From Cytophagaceae bacterium (GTDB taxonomy: Bacteria > Bacteroidota > Bacteroidia > Cytophagales > Spirosomataceae): DNA of 21,462 nt. The DNA is taken from assembly GCA_027485075.1 (NCBI GenBank), contig JAIXRT010000115.1, positions 1-21,462 of the forward strand, read 5' to 3'. Positions 9,101-15,967 of this stretch are shown one piece after another (positions within the stretch are counted from its first letter, which is position 1; every line of letters begins with the position of its first letter). A program made the translations under genes and the position numbers. The notes below the pieces were generated by a model. The model saw only the letters and a program-made list of their open reading frames with translations. It was not told where the DNA came from and did no database searches.

Positions 9101-9345
9101 CATCGTTCGTGAAATTGCGTGAGGCTAACCTAACGTATTCATTGCCACGTGCAATCGTTGCTAAATTAGGTGGCGTGAAGGGAGTAGATTTATCTGTTTT
9201 CGGTCGCAACTTGTGGATTATTCACAAGAACATTCCTTATTCAGATCCTGAGGAAAATTTATCTGCAGGTAACTTGCAAGGATATCAATCAGGTGCGTAT
9301 CCAACAACCCGTTCCGTTGGTTTTAACGTGAAATTATTGTTTTAA
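6130..9345 (+). CDS. SusC/RagA TonB-linked outer-membrane transporter, unit 2
   Basis: A TonB-dependent outer-membrane transporter partnered with the SusD-like_2 lipoprotein 23 bases downstream. At 1071 residues it is the longest SusC in the window. It has a Sec signal peptide (1-20, cleavage after LFA), a carboxypeptidase-D regulatory-like domain (about 28-102), a TonB-box-like EVVVTALG starting at E107, and a plug to about 260 with VVIRGSKSLTG, FVVDGVPIDN (D186) and YGSRASNGVIMITT. The barrel ends in an aromatic residue (VKLLF). The ALGLTR...KNSLPYA sequence after the TonB box marks the same SusC subclass as SusC 3 and differs from the GYG...FTGA type of units 1, 4 and 5. DANGDGQDD (298-306) looks like an acidic calcium-binding loop in the early barrel region. 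Arginine is encoded almost entirely by CGT/CGC. The ligand is unknown. Confidence 0.95.
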   Translation: MKKLLLIWVMVMTVFSSLFAQNSISLRQVTGQVTSSEDGAALPGVSVSLKGTARGTTTGADGSYKISVGDGAVLVFGFVGYKQQTISVGSQTAINVVLASDASELNEVVVTALGLTRTKNSLPYAAQQIKGDELTRVRSGNAFSQLSGKVSGVQITQGNSIGGSTNVVIRGSKSLTGNNQAMFVVDGVPIDNSVTNSTNQRTGRGGYDYGNAAADINPDDIESMTVLKGAAATALYGSRASNGVIMITTKKAKKGLGLTINSGLSVGTIDKTTFPKYQNQYGAGYSDPYQKDGFFYFDANGDGQDDLVVPTSEDASYGTKFDGRMVYHWDAFDPAGPNFQKAKPWSAAANTPEKFYETAISNNTNIALDGATDKGSFKLGYTRNEDRGTLPNSSVIKNIMNISGTYQISPKLVASATSNFSVVSGLGRYGTGYDGLNVNQNFRQWYQTNVDIVEQKEAYFRNNKNVTWNWSDPSTAAGLKPIYTDNYYWTRYQNYENDTRTRVFGNAMLNYKPTDYLNILGRITMDSYDEFQEERIAVGSTDIPEYSRYDRHFEEINYDLISNFDKNLTADINLKALAGLNLRKSLNRSIYAITNGGLIVPGLYSIANSKGTVSAPSESYNPREVFGLFGGATLTYKDFLTLDGTVRQDKSSTLPVENNAYLYYAGSASWLFSHHFEDLPWLTSGKLRANYATVGNDAPWGSIKNVYDQPAPFGSTILFSVPGTQNNPGLKPEQTISKEIGLEMAFMQNRFGFDLTYYHTNTLDQILPAAVSTATGYNSTFVNAGNIENKGFEVSVYANPIKTPDFSWNVNINYTRNRNKVLSLYNESQNLQLASFQGGVTLNASVGEPYGILKGRTWKFVNGEKLVKANGYYDMTTTTTNNIGNVNPDWIGGVNNSFRYKNVTFSFLIDVKAGGSIFSLDQYYGAATGVLAESALLNDLGKPSRNDLADGGGVIVPGVLADGSKNNIRVGNDYGIFGYYRNPQHAFIYDASFVKLREANLTYSLPRAIVAKLGGVKGVDLSVFGRNLWIIHKNIPYSDPEENLSAGNLQGYQSGAYPTTRSVGFNVKLLF

Positions 9346-9368
9346 TCATCCTAAATATTAACATACAG

Positions 9369-10799
9369 ATGAAAAGAATATTTTTAGTTTTTGTACCGCT
9401 TTTGTTTCTTGCAACAGCTTGTACAGAGGATTTAGCCTCACTAAATGTGGAAACAAAAAAGCCGGCTGCTATTCCAGCGCCTACCTTGTTTTCAAATGCA
9501 GTTAAGTCGCTTGCGGGCAACTTAGCTACTGCCAGTGTGAACGTTAACGTGTTCCGTTTTACGACTAGCCAATGGGCTATGGCCGTATATCAAGATGAAG
9601 CACAATACGATTTCGCAACACGTGCGATTCCAAATTCATGGTGGAATGGTATGTACCGCGATGTATTAGCTGATTTGCGTGAATCTGCTCGTTTGATCAA
9701 TGCAGATCCAACATTGTTACCTAAGGAAAAGGCGAATAAATTAGCCATCTTAGATATCATGGAAGTGTATACATTTAGTATCCTAGTGAATACATTCGGT
9801 AACGTTCCGTATACACAAGCACTTGATGCAGCACAATTGTTCCCGGTATATGATGATGCAAAAACAGTTTCAGCTAGCTTGTTGACTCGTTTAAATGCAT
9901 CCATCGCTAAGCTTGATCCTTCAGCTGCTGGTTTTACAGCATCGGAAGATGTGGTTTACAAAGGCAATGTGTCTAAGTGGGCTAAGTTTGGCAATACCTT
10001 ACGTTTCAAGTTAGGTATGGTATTAGCTGATGTAGATGGTTCTGCGGCAAAAGCTGCTGCGGAAGCTTCGGATGCGGGTGCTATTTCTACAGCTTCGGAC
10101 AATGGTTTGTTTACATTTTTATCAGCTTCTCCTAACCAAAATCCAATTCACGTGGACATCGTTTTAGGTGGTCGTCAAGATTACATCGCTGCGAAAGATT
10201 TGATGGATAAATTGTTAGGATGGAATGATCCACGTACCGGATTGTATTTCTCTACAAACAACGGTGGTAAATATGCTGGTGGAATTGTAGGTAAAGTAAA
10301 TACGTATGTAGACTTCTCTCGCGCTGGTGCGAAAGTAATCGCTGCGGATGCTCCTTATGTTTTAGCGGATTATGTAGAAACTGAATTCTTACGTGCGGAA
10401 GCCAAAGAAAGAGGTTTTACTGTAGCAGGTTCTGCTGAGTCGCATTACAACAACGCTATTACTGCTTCGATCCTTTATTGGGGTGGTACAGCTGCTCAGG
10501 CTGCTGCTTATTTAGCACAACCTGAAGTAGCCTATGCTACGGCTGAGGGAGATTGGAAGCAAAAAATTGGAACTCAAAAATGGATTGCCTTATATAACCG
10601 TCCGTATGAGACGTGGACTGAAGTTCGTCGTTTAGACCAACCTAAGATCACGGCTCCTATTAACGCGAAGTCTGGTTTTCCTACACGTCTAACGTATCCA
10701 AATACGGAGCAGACATTGAATGGTAAGAACTACACAGCTGCTGCTTCGGCAATCGGCGGTGATGTTGTCACAACAAAATTATTCTGGGATAAAAACTAG
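9369..10799 (+). CDS. SusD-like_2 family nutrient-binding lipoprotein, unit 2
   Basis: A surface lipoprotein expected to cap the SusC 2 barrel and bind its ligand. It has 476 residues with a lipoprotein signal ending LATAC (C18 lipidated) followed by the acidic TEDL. The overall pattern is that of the SusD-like_2 branch rather than classical RagB/SusD. It lacks the GEGHRFFDLKR-type motif and instead has an early FTTSQWAMAVYQDEAQY, KWAKFGNTLRFKLGM in the middle, and a C-terminal block with QKWIALYNRPYETWTEVRR, FPTRLTYPNTEQ and KLFWD just before the stop. SusD 3 shares this arrangement. It is the second gene of the unit and a strong terminator follows within 25 bases. Codons resemble SusC 2 (mostly CGT for arginine). 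Family assignment is confident; ligand is not. Confidence 0.92.
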   Translation: MKRIFLVFVPLLFLATACTEDLASLNVETKKPAAIPAPTLFSNAVKSLAGNLATASVNVNVFRFTTSQWAMAVYQDEAQYDFATRAIPNSWWNGMYRDVLADLRESARLINADPTLLPKEKANKLAILDIMEVYTFSILVNTFGNVPYTQALDAAQLFPVYDDAKTVSASLLTRLNASIAKLDPSAAGFTASEDVVYKGNVSKWAKFGNTLRFKLGMVLADVDGSAAKAAAEASDAGAISTASDNGLFTFLSASPNQNPIHVDIVLGGRQDYIAAKDLMDKLLGWNDPRTGLYFSTNNGGKYAGGIVGKVNTYVDFSRAGAKVIAADAPYVLADYVETEFLRAEAKERGFTVAGSAESHYNNAITASILYWGGTAAQAAAYLAQPEVAYATAEGDWKQKIGTQKWIALYNRPYETWTEVRRLDQPKITAPINAKSGFPTRLTYPNTEQTLNGKNYTAAASAIGGDVVTTKLFWDKN

Positions 10800-10819
10800 T
10801 TAATTGTAACGTGAGTACG

Positions 10820-10852
10820 AAAAGGGCAACCCATTGGGTTGCCCTTTTTTTT
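10820..10852 (+). terminator. Intrinsic terminator after unit 2
   Basis: GGGCAACCC (10824-10832) pairs with GGGTTGCCC (10836-10844) around a 3-base loop, with flanking A and T tracts extending the stem, followed by eight T (10845-10852). The end of the T-run is also the start of the TTTGCCAAAT element of unit 3. Confidence 0.92.
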
Positions 10853-10860
10853 GCCAAATA
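10850..10860 (+). promoter_or_regulatory. TTTGCCAAAT element upstream of SusC 3 (putative operator)
   Basis: TTTGCCAAATA lies 104-114 bases upstream of the SusC 3 start, nearly the same distance as the SusC 4 copy. TTTG-C-CAAA is a perfect inverted repeat around a single base. The first three T belong to the terminator tail of unit 2, so part of the match is explained by that. Confidence 0.4.
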
Positions 10861-10928
10861 ATATTTTGTTTTATGTAGCTTATAAAGAACATTAATTAAT
10901 AATTCATGGGGTTTTGGGGTATGAATAC

Positions 10929-10937
10929 TATTTTTCG
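10929..10937 (+). promoter_or_regulatory. Weak -7-like element for unit 3
   Basis: TATTTTTCG resembles the TAnnTTTCG strings found before SusC 1 and SusC 4, but no TTG is present about 19 bases upstream. The nearest TTTG (10913-10916) is only 12 bases away. A promoter must exist here because a strong terminator precedes the unit, but this exact placement is uncertain. Confidence 0.2.
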
Positions 10938-10944
10938 AATTGAT

Positions 10945-11067
10945 ATTCATTAAACTAAACAACATGAAAAAACTAGTACTCTCCTGGGTGTTAATGATGG
11001 CTGTAGTAAGCACATTATTCGCTCAAACAAGGCAAGTTACCGGTAAAGTTACTTCATCTGAGGATGG
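10945..11067 (+). repeat. 123-base direct repeat, copy A (leader, signal peptide and mature start of SusC 3)
   Basis: This stretch is identical to 15845-15967 except at two positions (C/A at 10981/15881 and A/G at 10993/15893). It starts 19 bases before the SusC 3 ATG and ends within codon 35. Sequence before and after it is clearly diverged between the two units. Confidence 0.93.
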
Positions 11068-14000
11068 TAGTACAATTCCGGGTGTCAGTGTCAGCATCAA
11101 AGGTACCACTACAGGTACAACGACATCTGCAGATGGAACCTATAAAATTACTGTAGGAAATGGTGCGTCGTTAGTATTCTCTTCGGTAGGTTTCCTTAAC
11201 AAAACGATTCCTGCAGGTAACGCGACTTCACTTAACGTAATTTTAGAGGTAGACTCTAAATTACTCAATGAGGTTGTCGTAACAGCGGGTGGAGTCCTAC
11301 GCGATAAGAAATCGTTAGGTTATGCCACATCAACGATTACAAACGAGCAATTGACGGTAGGTAGAACAACAAACCCCGTGAATGCACTTGCTGCGAAGGT
11401 AGCCGGTGTTCGGATTGCTTCATCAAATGGTATGGTGGGTTCATCCACTGCCATTTTTATTCGTGGTTTTACGACGTTTACGGGATCTAACCAACCATTA
11501 TTTGTAGTGGATGGTGTGCCGATCGACAATGGTGGAGGTTCTAACGCATTGCAAAACGGTGTTTCCAATTCGAATAGAGCGATTGACATCAACCAAGAAG
11601 ATATTGAGAACATGTCCATCTTGAAAGGTCCAGCAGCTGCTGCACTTTATGGTTCAAGAGCGGCCAACGGCGCCATCTTGATTACCACGAAAAAAGGGAA
11701 GACTGGTCAGAAAAATAGTGTCGTGTTTAACTCTTCATACAACATCGTTGAGGTAAATAGACTACCTGATTATCAAAACGAATATGCGCAAGGTACCGTA
11801 GGGGGCAGATATAACCCAATCAGTAATTTATCTTGGGGACCTAAAATAGCAGGTCAAGCGGTAACGAACGCTTTTGGAAAGCAAGAGAATTTAACAGCTT
11901 ATCCAAATAACGTTTCAGATATTTTCCAAAAAGGAATTAACATGCAGAATAACCTTAGTTTCCAAGGTGGAACGGATAAGTCAGCATTTAGATTCTCCTA
12001 CGGAAATCTTCAAGAAACAGGTATTTTAAGTAGCAATTCACTTAACAGAAACAACTTTACGTTAAATGCTAATTCGCAAGTATCAGAAAAATTATCTGCG
12101 AGCGTCTCAGCACAATATATTACATCCGTTTCTGAAAGGTCACAAATTGGTAACCAACTTTCCAATCCGTTCTTCCGTTCATGGTTCATGCCAAGAAACT
12201 ATGATTTAACAGGAATTCCATTTGAAGATCCTGCAACGGGAAATCAGGTGTTTTTTGATAACACAGATAATCCATACTGGACATTGAAAAATAACACATT
12301 CACAGATGAGTTGGATCGTGTAATCGGTAATATCGCCTTGAAATATTACCTAAAGCCATGGTTAGCAGTGAATTACCGATTAGGTGTCGATGCATCTGCG
12401 TATGGCACGGTAGGTTATGACCAGATTGGTGCTCGCGGAGGTGCAAATACTTCTGCTGGTGGTACGGGTGGTATTGCAAATAGTTCATTGACTTCAAGAG
12501 ACATGAACTCCTATTTCCAAATTATCGGTAACAAGAATATTACAGATGATTTGAAGTTGGACTTTAACATCGGTAATGAGATCGTTGAAAGTAGATCAAC
12601 GTACATGAGTACAACCGGTAGAAATTTAGCGATCAGAGATCTAAAGAATATATCCAATGCTTCTGTAGTAACTGCATTTAATCAAACAGCAAACAGAAGA
12701 TTAGTTGGTGTATTCGGGGAGTTTAACTTTAGCTACAAAGGATATGCTAACCTAAGCTTTACAGGTAGAAATGATTATTCTTCTACGTTTGGTGCGGGTC
12801 AGAATTCATATTTCTACCCATCTATCGCGGGTAGCTTTATTGCCACGGAGGCATTCCCTGCATTAAAGTCGAATGTGTTAAGTTTCTTGAAATTATCTGG
12901 AAACTATGCTAAAGTAGGTAAAGAGGCAGGTACTTATGCAACCAACACTTTATTCCTTTTAGCAGGAGCGAGTGATGGTTTCGGTCCTGTGATCAACTTC
13001 CCTTACAATAACTTGGGTGGACGTACCTTAAGCAACACGCAGGCTGACCCGAACTTGGGACCTGAGTTTACAACTTCAAGAGAAATTGGATTAGAAGCTA
13101 AGTTTTTCAAGAACAGATTGGGAATTGAAATGAATTATTTCAACACCTTGTCTACGGACTTGATCTTTGCTGTACCTGTGGGCCCATCTACCGGTTTTAC
13201 TTCACAGAACAGAAATGCGGGTTCATTGAAGCAAAAAGGATTTGAATTGTTAATTACTGCGACTCCTTTGCAAACAAGCAACGGTTCATGGGATATCTCA
13301 GCCAACTTTACTACACTAGATCCAATTGTTGAATCGTTAGCAAAAGGTGTTGAGTTTATCCAATTAGGTGGATTTACTACGCCAGGAACTCGTTTATATG
13401 CTGGCCAGCCGTATGGTTTGTTGTTCGGTTCTGTGTTTAACAGAGCGTCAGATGGTAAGAAATTAATTGGCGCGAATGGTTTAACATCGTTGAGTCCATT
13501 GCAAGGTGCTATTGGAAATACAAATCCGGATTGGACAGCTGGAATCACGAATAACATTCGTTACAAGAATTTTAACTTCAATTTCTTAATTGATATCCGG
13601 AAAGGTGGCGATGTGTATTCGCGTAATATTGGTGACTTGTATCGGAGTGGTACGGCGAAAGAAACTGCTGAGTTTGACAGATTCACTGCCAATGGTGACA
13701 TTGCTAAACCTTACATAATTGAAGGAACATTAGCAAATGGTCAGCCAAATACAACTCCTGTTTCTGCGCAAGATTACTGGAGTAACATCTACAACTTTGG
13801 TACGGGGGAATCGTATGTATTTGATGGTTCATGGTTAAGATTACGTGAGGCTTCTATTTCCTACACGGTGCCAAGCAAAGTATTAGCCAAAACACCAATC
13901 GGTAAAATGGAGCTAGGAGTTAATGGACGTAATCTTTGGTTGTACGCTCCGAATTTCCCACATTTTGATCCAGAGACCAACGCAACGGGTGTGACAAATT

Positions 14001-14071
14001 CACAAGGTTTTGAGGCAAATGGTTTACCTCAAACTAGAAATTATGGTTTCTTCTTACGCGCTACTTTTTAA
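10964..14071 (+). CDS. SusC/RagA TonB-linked outer-membrane transporter, unit 3
   Basis: A TonB-dependent outer-membrane transporter of 1035 residues, paired with the SusD-like_2 protein 20 bases downstream. An in-frame ATG exists at 10940, but the one at 10964 is chosen because the signal peptide starts there and because it matches the SusC 4 start base for base, including the AAACTAAA leader. The signal peptide is 1-20 (cleavage after LFA before Q21). A carboxypeptidase-D regulatory-like domain follows, then EVVVTAGG from E103 as TonB-box region. The plug carries IFIRGFTTFTG, FVVDGVPIDN (D183) and YGSRAANGAILITT, and the barrel ends in an aromatic residue (LRATF). The RDKKSLGYA sequence puts it in the same subclass as SusC 2. 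AGA is the commonest arginine codon, unlike units 2 and 4. The first 104 coding bases are almost identical to SusC 4. The ligand is unknown. Confidence 0.95.
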   Translation: MKKLVLSWVLMMAVVSTLFAQTRQVTGKVTSSEDGSTIPGVSVSIKGTTTGTTTSADGTYKITVGNGASLVFSSVGFLNKTIPAGNATSLNVILEVDSKLLNEVVVTAGGVLRDKKSLGYATSTITNEQLTVGRTTNPVNALAAKVAGVRIASSNGMVGSSTAIFIRGFTTFTGSNQPLFVVDGVPIDNGGGSNALQNGVSNSNRAIDINQEDIENMSILKGPAAAALYGSRAANGAILITTKKGKTGQKNSVVFNSSYNIVEVNRLPDYQNEYAQGTVGGRYNPISNLSWGPKIAGQAVTNAFGKQENLTAYPNNVSDIFQKGINMQNNLSFQGGTDKSAFRFSYGNLQETGILSSNSLNRNNFTLNANSQVSEKLSASVSAQYITSVSERSQIGNQLSNPFFRSWFMPRNYDLTGIPFEDPATGNQVFFDNTDNPYWTLKNNTFTDELDRVIGNIALKYYLKPWLAVNYRLGVDASAYGTVGYDQIGARGGANTSAGGTGGIANSSLTSRDMNSYFQIIGNKNITDDLKLDFNIGNEIVESRSTYMSTTGRNLAIRDLKNISNASVVTAFNQTANRRLVGVFGEFNFSYKGYANLSFTGRNDYSSTFGAGQNSYFYPSIAGSFIATEAFPALKSNVLSFLKLSGNYAKVGKEAGTYATNTLFLLAGASDGFGPVINFPYNNLGGRTLSNTQADPNLGPEFTTSREIGLEAKFFKNRLGIEMNYFNTLSTDLIFAVPVGPSTGFTSQNRNAGSLKQKGFELLITATPLQTSNGSWDISANFTTLDPIVESLAKGVEFIQLGGFTTPGTRLYAGQPYGLLFGSVFNRASDGKKLIGANGLTSLSPLQGAIGNTNPDWTAGITNNIRYKNFNFNFLIDIRKGGDVYSRNIGDLYRSGTAKETAEFDRFTANGDIAKPYIIEGTLANGQPNTTPVSAQDYWSNIYNFGTGESYVFDGSWLRLREASISYTVPSKVLAKTPIGKMELGVNGRNLWLYAPNFPHFDPETNATGVTNSQGFEANGLPQTRNYGFFLRATF

Positions 14072-14091
14072 TCATAAATATTAATAAGAAT

Positions 14092-15606
14092 ATGAAAATT
14101 ATCAGATATATATCAATGAGTTTAGTAGCTGCAGTCTTTGTGGTAACTAGCTCTTGCGACAGTTATTTGGACATTAATGTTAGTCCTAACTCGCCAACAT
14201 CCGCGCCAATCTCTCAAGTGTTAACGAGTGTAACCGTTAACGTTGGATTTAGAGGTGGTAGCGATATGCATCGTTTTACCTCTCTTATTGCACAGCAATT
14301 TGCTGGTCAAGGAGCGGCAGGTACGCAATCACGTGAATATGCTAGATATTTAATTCAGCCTACAGACGTGAACAATTTATACGCATCTTTATTTGCTGGC
14401 CAGTTGGCAGATATCGAATACATCATTGCCAATAGTGAAAAAAGTCCTCACTACCGTGGTGTGGCGCGTATTTTAAAGGCCTACATTTATTCTCAGGCGG
14501 TAGATATGTGGGGTGATTTGCCGTATTCAGAAGCGTTTAAATCGCCAGAGATTAATCAGCCGAAATTGGATGATGATGAAGTGATTTATACCAAAGTAAT
14601 TGAGTTAATCGATCTAGGTATTGCTGATGTGAAAGCAACAACTTCTGCATTAAGCCCAGGTGTGGATGAGACTATCTTTTTGGGTAACCGTACCAGATGG
14701 GAGCGTTTAGCGAATACCTTGAAACTGCGTTTGTTTTTGCATTACTCGGCCAAAGATCCTGCTTTTGCTAAATCTAAAATGGATGCCTTAGTTGCCAGCA
14801 ATGCAATTTTCTTAAGTTCCAATGCGGATAATTTCCAAATGGGCTTTGTAGATGCAGTTTCGTCACAAAACTCAATCCATCAGTTTGAGATTTCAAGACC
14901 AGATCAGTTTTTCCCGAACAAAACGCTTGTGGACATGATGAATGGTACAACAGATCCAAGAAGACCATTCTACTTTACTGATTTTCCATTTGGTTCTGGT
15001 AACTATAGAGGAGCAAGTCCAGTGGATGGTCAGTCATTTGCTTTCTCTCGCGTTCATACATTTCTTAGAGGTAACTTGAAATCAGCTATTCCTGCAACGA
15101 GTGTTAATGCTTCTGGTGCTATTATTGCGGCAGCTGCCTACAATAATGCGTATACAGGTGCTGCGCCGATTCGTATGTTGACATTTGCTGAATATAATTT
15201 CATCCGTGCAGAACATGCATTGCGTTATGGTGCAGGTGTAAGTGCGGCGGAAGGTTTCTTTAGAGAAGGAATTAGAGCATCCATGAGCATGGTGGGTGTA
15301 AGTGCTGCCGATCAAAATGCATATATCGCCTCCCAAGGAAACTTGGATGCCTCTTCGTTAGAAGGTAATATTGCAAAAATTATCACGGAGAAGTATGTCG
15401 CGAATTATGGTGTGGCTGTAGAGCCTTGGAACGATTGGAGACGTACGGGTTATCCTGCACTAAGAGCAGTTGACGCCAGCGTTGCCGCCATGACAGGTGG
15501 TATTCCTCGCTCATTGTTCTATCCTGATTCGGAGGTTAGTGCAAATACCAACTTTAAACAAAAAGCGAACATGTTATCGAAAGTATTCTGGGATACAAGA
15601 CCATAA
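14092..15606 (+). CDS. SusD-like_2 family nutrient-binding lipoprotein, unit 3
   Basis: A surface lipoprotein expected to be the ligand-binding lid of SusC 3. Its 504 residues start with a signal peptide ending TSSC (C22 lipidated), followed by DSYLDINVSPN, a very common opening for this branch. SusD-like_2 features include HRFTSLIAQQFAGQ, RWERLANTLKLRLFLHYS, KIITEKYVANYGVAVEPWNDWRRTGYP (written here in part as EPWNDWRRTGYP) and a C-terminal IPRSLFYPDSEVSANTNF with KVFWD close to the end. It parallels SusD 2 in layout but is clearly diverged in sequence, so the two units probably take up different ligands (inference). Arginine codons are mixed CGT and AGA. The next unit starts only after a terminator and a 257-base gap. 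Confidence 0.92.
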   Translation: MKIIRYISMSLVAAVFVVTSSCDSYLDINVSPNSPTSAPISQVLTSVTVNVGFRGGSDMHRFTSLIAQQFAGQGAAGTQSREYARYLIQPTDVNNLYASLFAGQLADIEYIIANSEKSPHYRGVARILKAYIYSQAVDMWGDLPYSEAFKSPEINQPKLDDDEVIYTKVIELIDLGIADVKATTSALSPGVDETIFLGNRTRWERLANTLKLRLFLHYSAKDPAFAKSKMDALVASNAIFLSSNADNFQMGFVDAVSSQNSIHQFEISRPDQFFPNKTLVDMMNGTTDPRRPFYFTDFPFGSGNYRGASPVDGQSFAFSRVHTFLRGNLKSAIPATSVNASGAIIAAAAYNNAYTGAAPIRMLTFAEYNFIRAEHALRYGAGVSAAEGFFREGIRASMSMVGVSAADQNAYIASQGNLDASSLEGNIAKIITEKYVANYGVAVEPWNDWRRTGYPALRAVDASVAAMTGGIPRSLFYPDSEVSANTNFKQKANMLSKVFWDTRP

Positions 15607-15630
15607 TACGGTTTGTTTACTAAACGAATC

Positions 15631-15666
15631 AAAGGCTGCTCTTTCCCAAGGGCAGCCTTTGTTGTT
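15631..15666 (+). terminator. Intrinsic terminator after unit 3
   Basis: AAAGGCTGC (15631-15639) pairs with GCAGCCTTT (15652-15660). The interior can pair further (TCTT with AAGG, including one T-G wobble) to leave a small TCCC loop. A T-rich tail (TTTGTTGTT) follows. It begins 25 bases after the SusD 3 stop. Confidence 0.85.
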
Positions 15667-15714
15667 ATGGAAACTTTGTAAGTCTCTAGAGCTATCATTT
15701 AGCATTGATACCTC

Positions 15715-15748
15715 GGTAGAATTTTACCTTCGGGTTCTACCTATTTTT
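15715..15748 (+). terminator. Second hairpin with TTCG tetraloop and T-run before unit 4
   Basis: GGTAGAA (15715-15721) pairs with TTCTACC (15735-15741). Inside, CC (15727-15728) and GG (15733-15734) close a TTCG tetraloop after a 5-base bulge. TATTTTT follows directly. GGTA can alternatively pair with TACC at 15725-15728. It may be a backup terminator or a structured regulatory element; the sequence alone does not decide. Confidence 0.4.
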
Positions 15749-15759
15749 GCCAAATATTC
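15744..15759 (+). promoter_or_regulatory. TTTGCCAAAT element upstream of SusC 4 (putative operator)
   Basis: TTTTTGCCAAATATTC sits about 110 bases upstream of the SusC 4 start and about 70 bases upstream of the candidate -7 element, close to the spacing in unit 3. It shares GCCAAATATTC with the - strand of the unit 2 copy. Confidence 0.45.
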
Positions 15760-15802
15760 TATGGTGTACCCGATGTCCTTTAGAATTTTTATAAACAAAT
15801 AG

Positions 15803-15833
15803 TTGGTTTTTGAAGTTTCAGTAGTAAATTTCG
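15803..15833 (+). promoter_or_regulatory. Candidate promoter for unit 4
   Basis: TTG at 15803-15805 is followed 19 bases later by TAAATTTCG at 15825-15833, a near match to the Bacteroidota -7 consensus TAnnTTTG. A start near 15839 would leave a leader of about 25 bases. Confidence 0.4.
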
Positions 15834-15844
15834 GATTCTATTTC

Positions 15845-15967
15845 ATTCATTAAACTAAACAACATGAAAAAACTAGTACTATCCTGGGTGTTGATGATGG
15901 CTGTAGTAAGCACATTATTCGCTCAAACAAGGCAAGTTACCGGTAAAGTTACTTCATCTGAGGATGG
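15845..15967 (+). repeat. 123-base direct repeat, copy B (leader, signal peptide and mature start of SusC 4)
   Basis: Partner of 10945-11067, in the same orientation and exactly 4900 bases away, with two mismatches. It begins 19 bases before the SusC 4 ATG. Identity stops abruptly after AGGATGG, where the carboxypeptidase-D regulatory-like domains of the two proteins start to differ. Confidence 0.93.

Larger units (their letters stand above)
15607..15863. other. Intergenic region between units 3 and 4
   Basis: No gene is supported in these 257 bases; an open frame of about 100 codons that crosses out of SusD 3 has no family signature. The gap holds the unit 3 terminator (15631-15666), a second hairpin with a TTCG loop (15715-15741), the TTTGCCAAAT element (15746-15755), a promoter candidate (15803-15833) and the start of the 123-base repeat. 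Confidence 0.7.

Noticed and set aside
9590..9904. Open frame of about 104 codons on the - strand within SusD 2
   Set aside because: It is fully covered by a clear SusD-like_2 gene and has no independent support.
10940..10963. Alternative upstream ATG for SusC 3 (adds eight residues)
   Set aside because: The extra residues would sit before a complete signal peptide, and the downstream ATG matches the SusC 4 start and leader exactly.
13135..13557. Open frame of 140 codons on the - strand within SusC 3
   Set aside because: It is antisense to a confidently identified barrel region; its translation has no recognisable domain and looks like a by-product of the sense codon pattern.
13742..13748. 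GCCAAAT inside SusC 3 coding sequence as a further operator
   Set aside because: A single 7-mer in coding DNA is expected by chance, lacks the TTT half of the palindrome and has no promoter nearby.
15497..15802. Open frame of about 101 codons overlapping the end of SusD 3 and running through the intergenic region
   Set aside because: It crosses the SusD 3 terminator and a second hairpin, has no signature and no leader, and most of it is a shifted frame of SusD 3.
10800..15863. Invertible promoter or shufflon controlling the units
   Set aside because: No inverted repeats flank the promoter regions and no invertase gene is present; the long repeat found is direct, not inverted.
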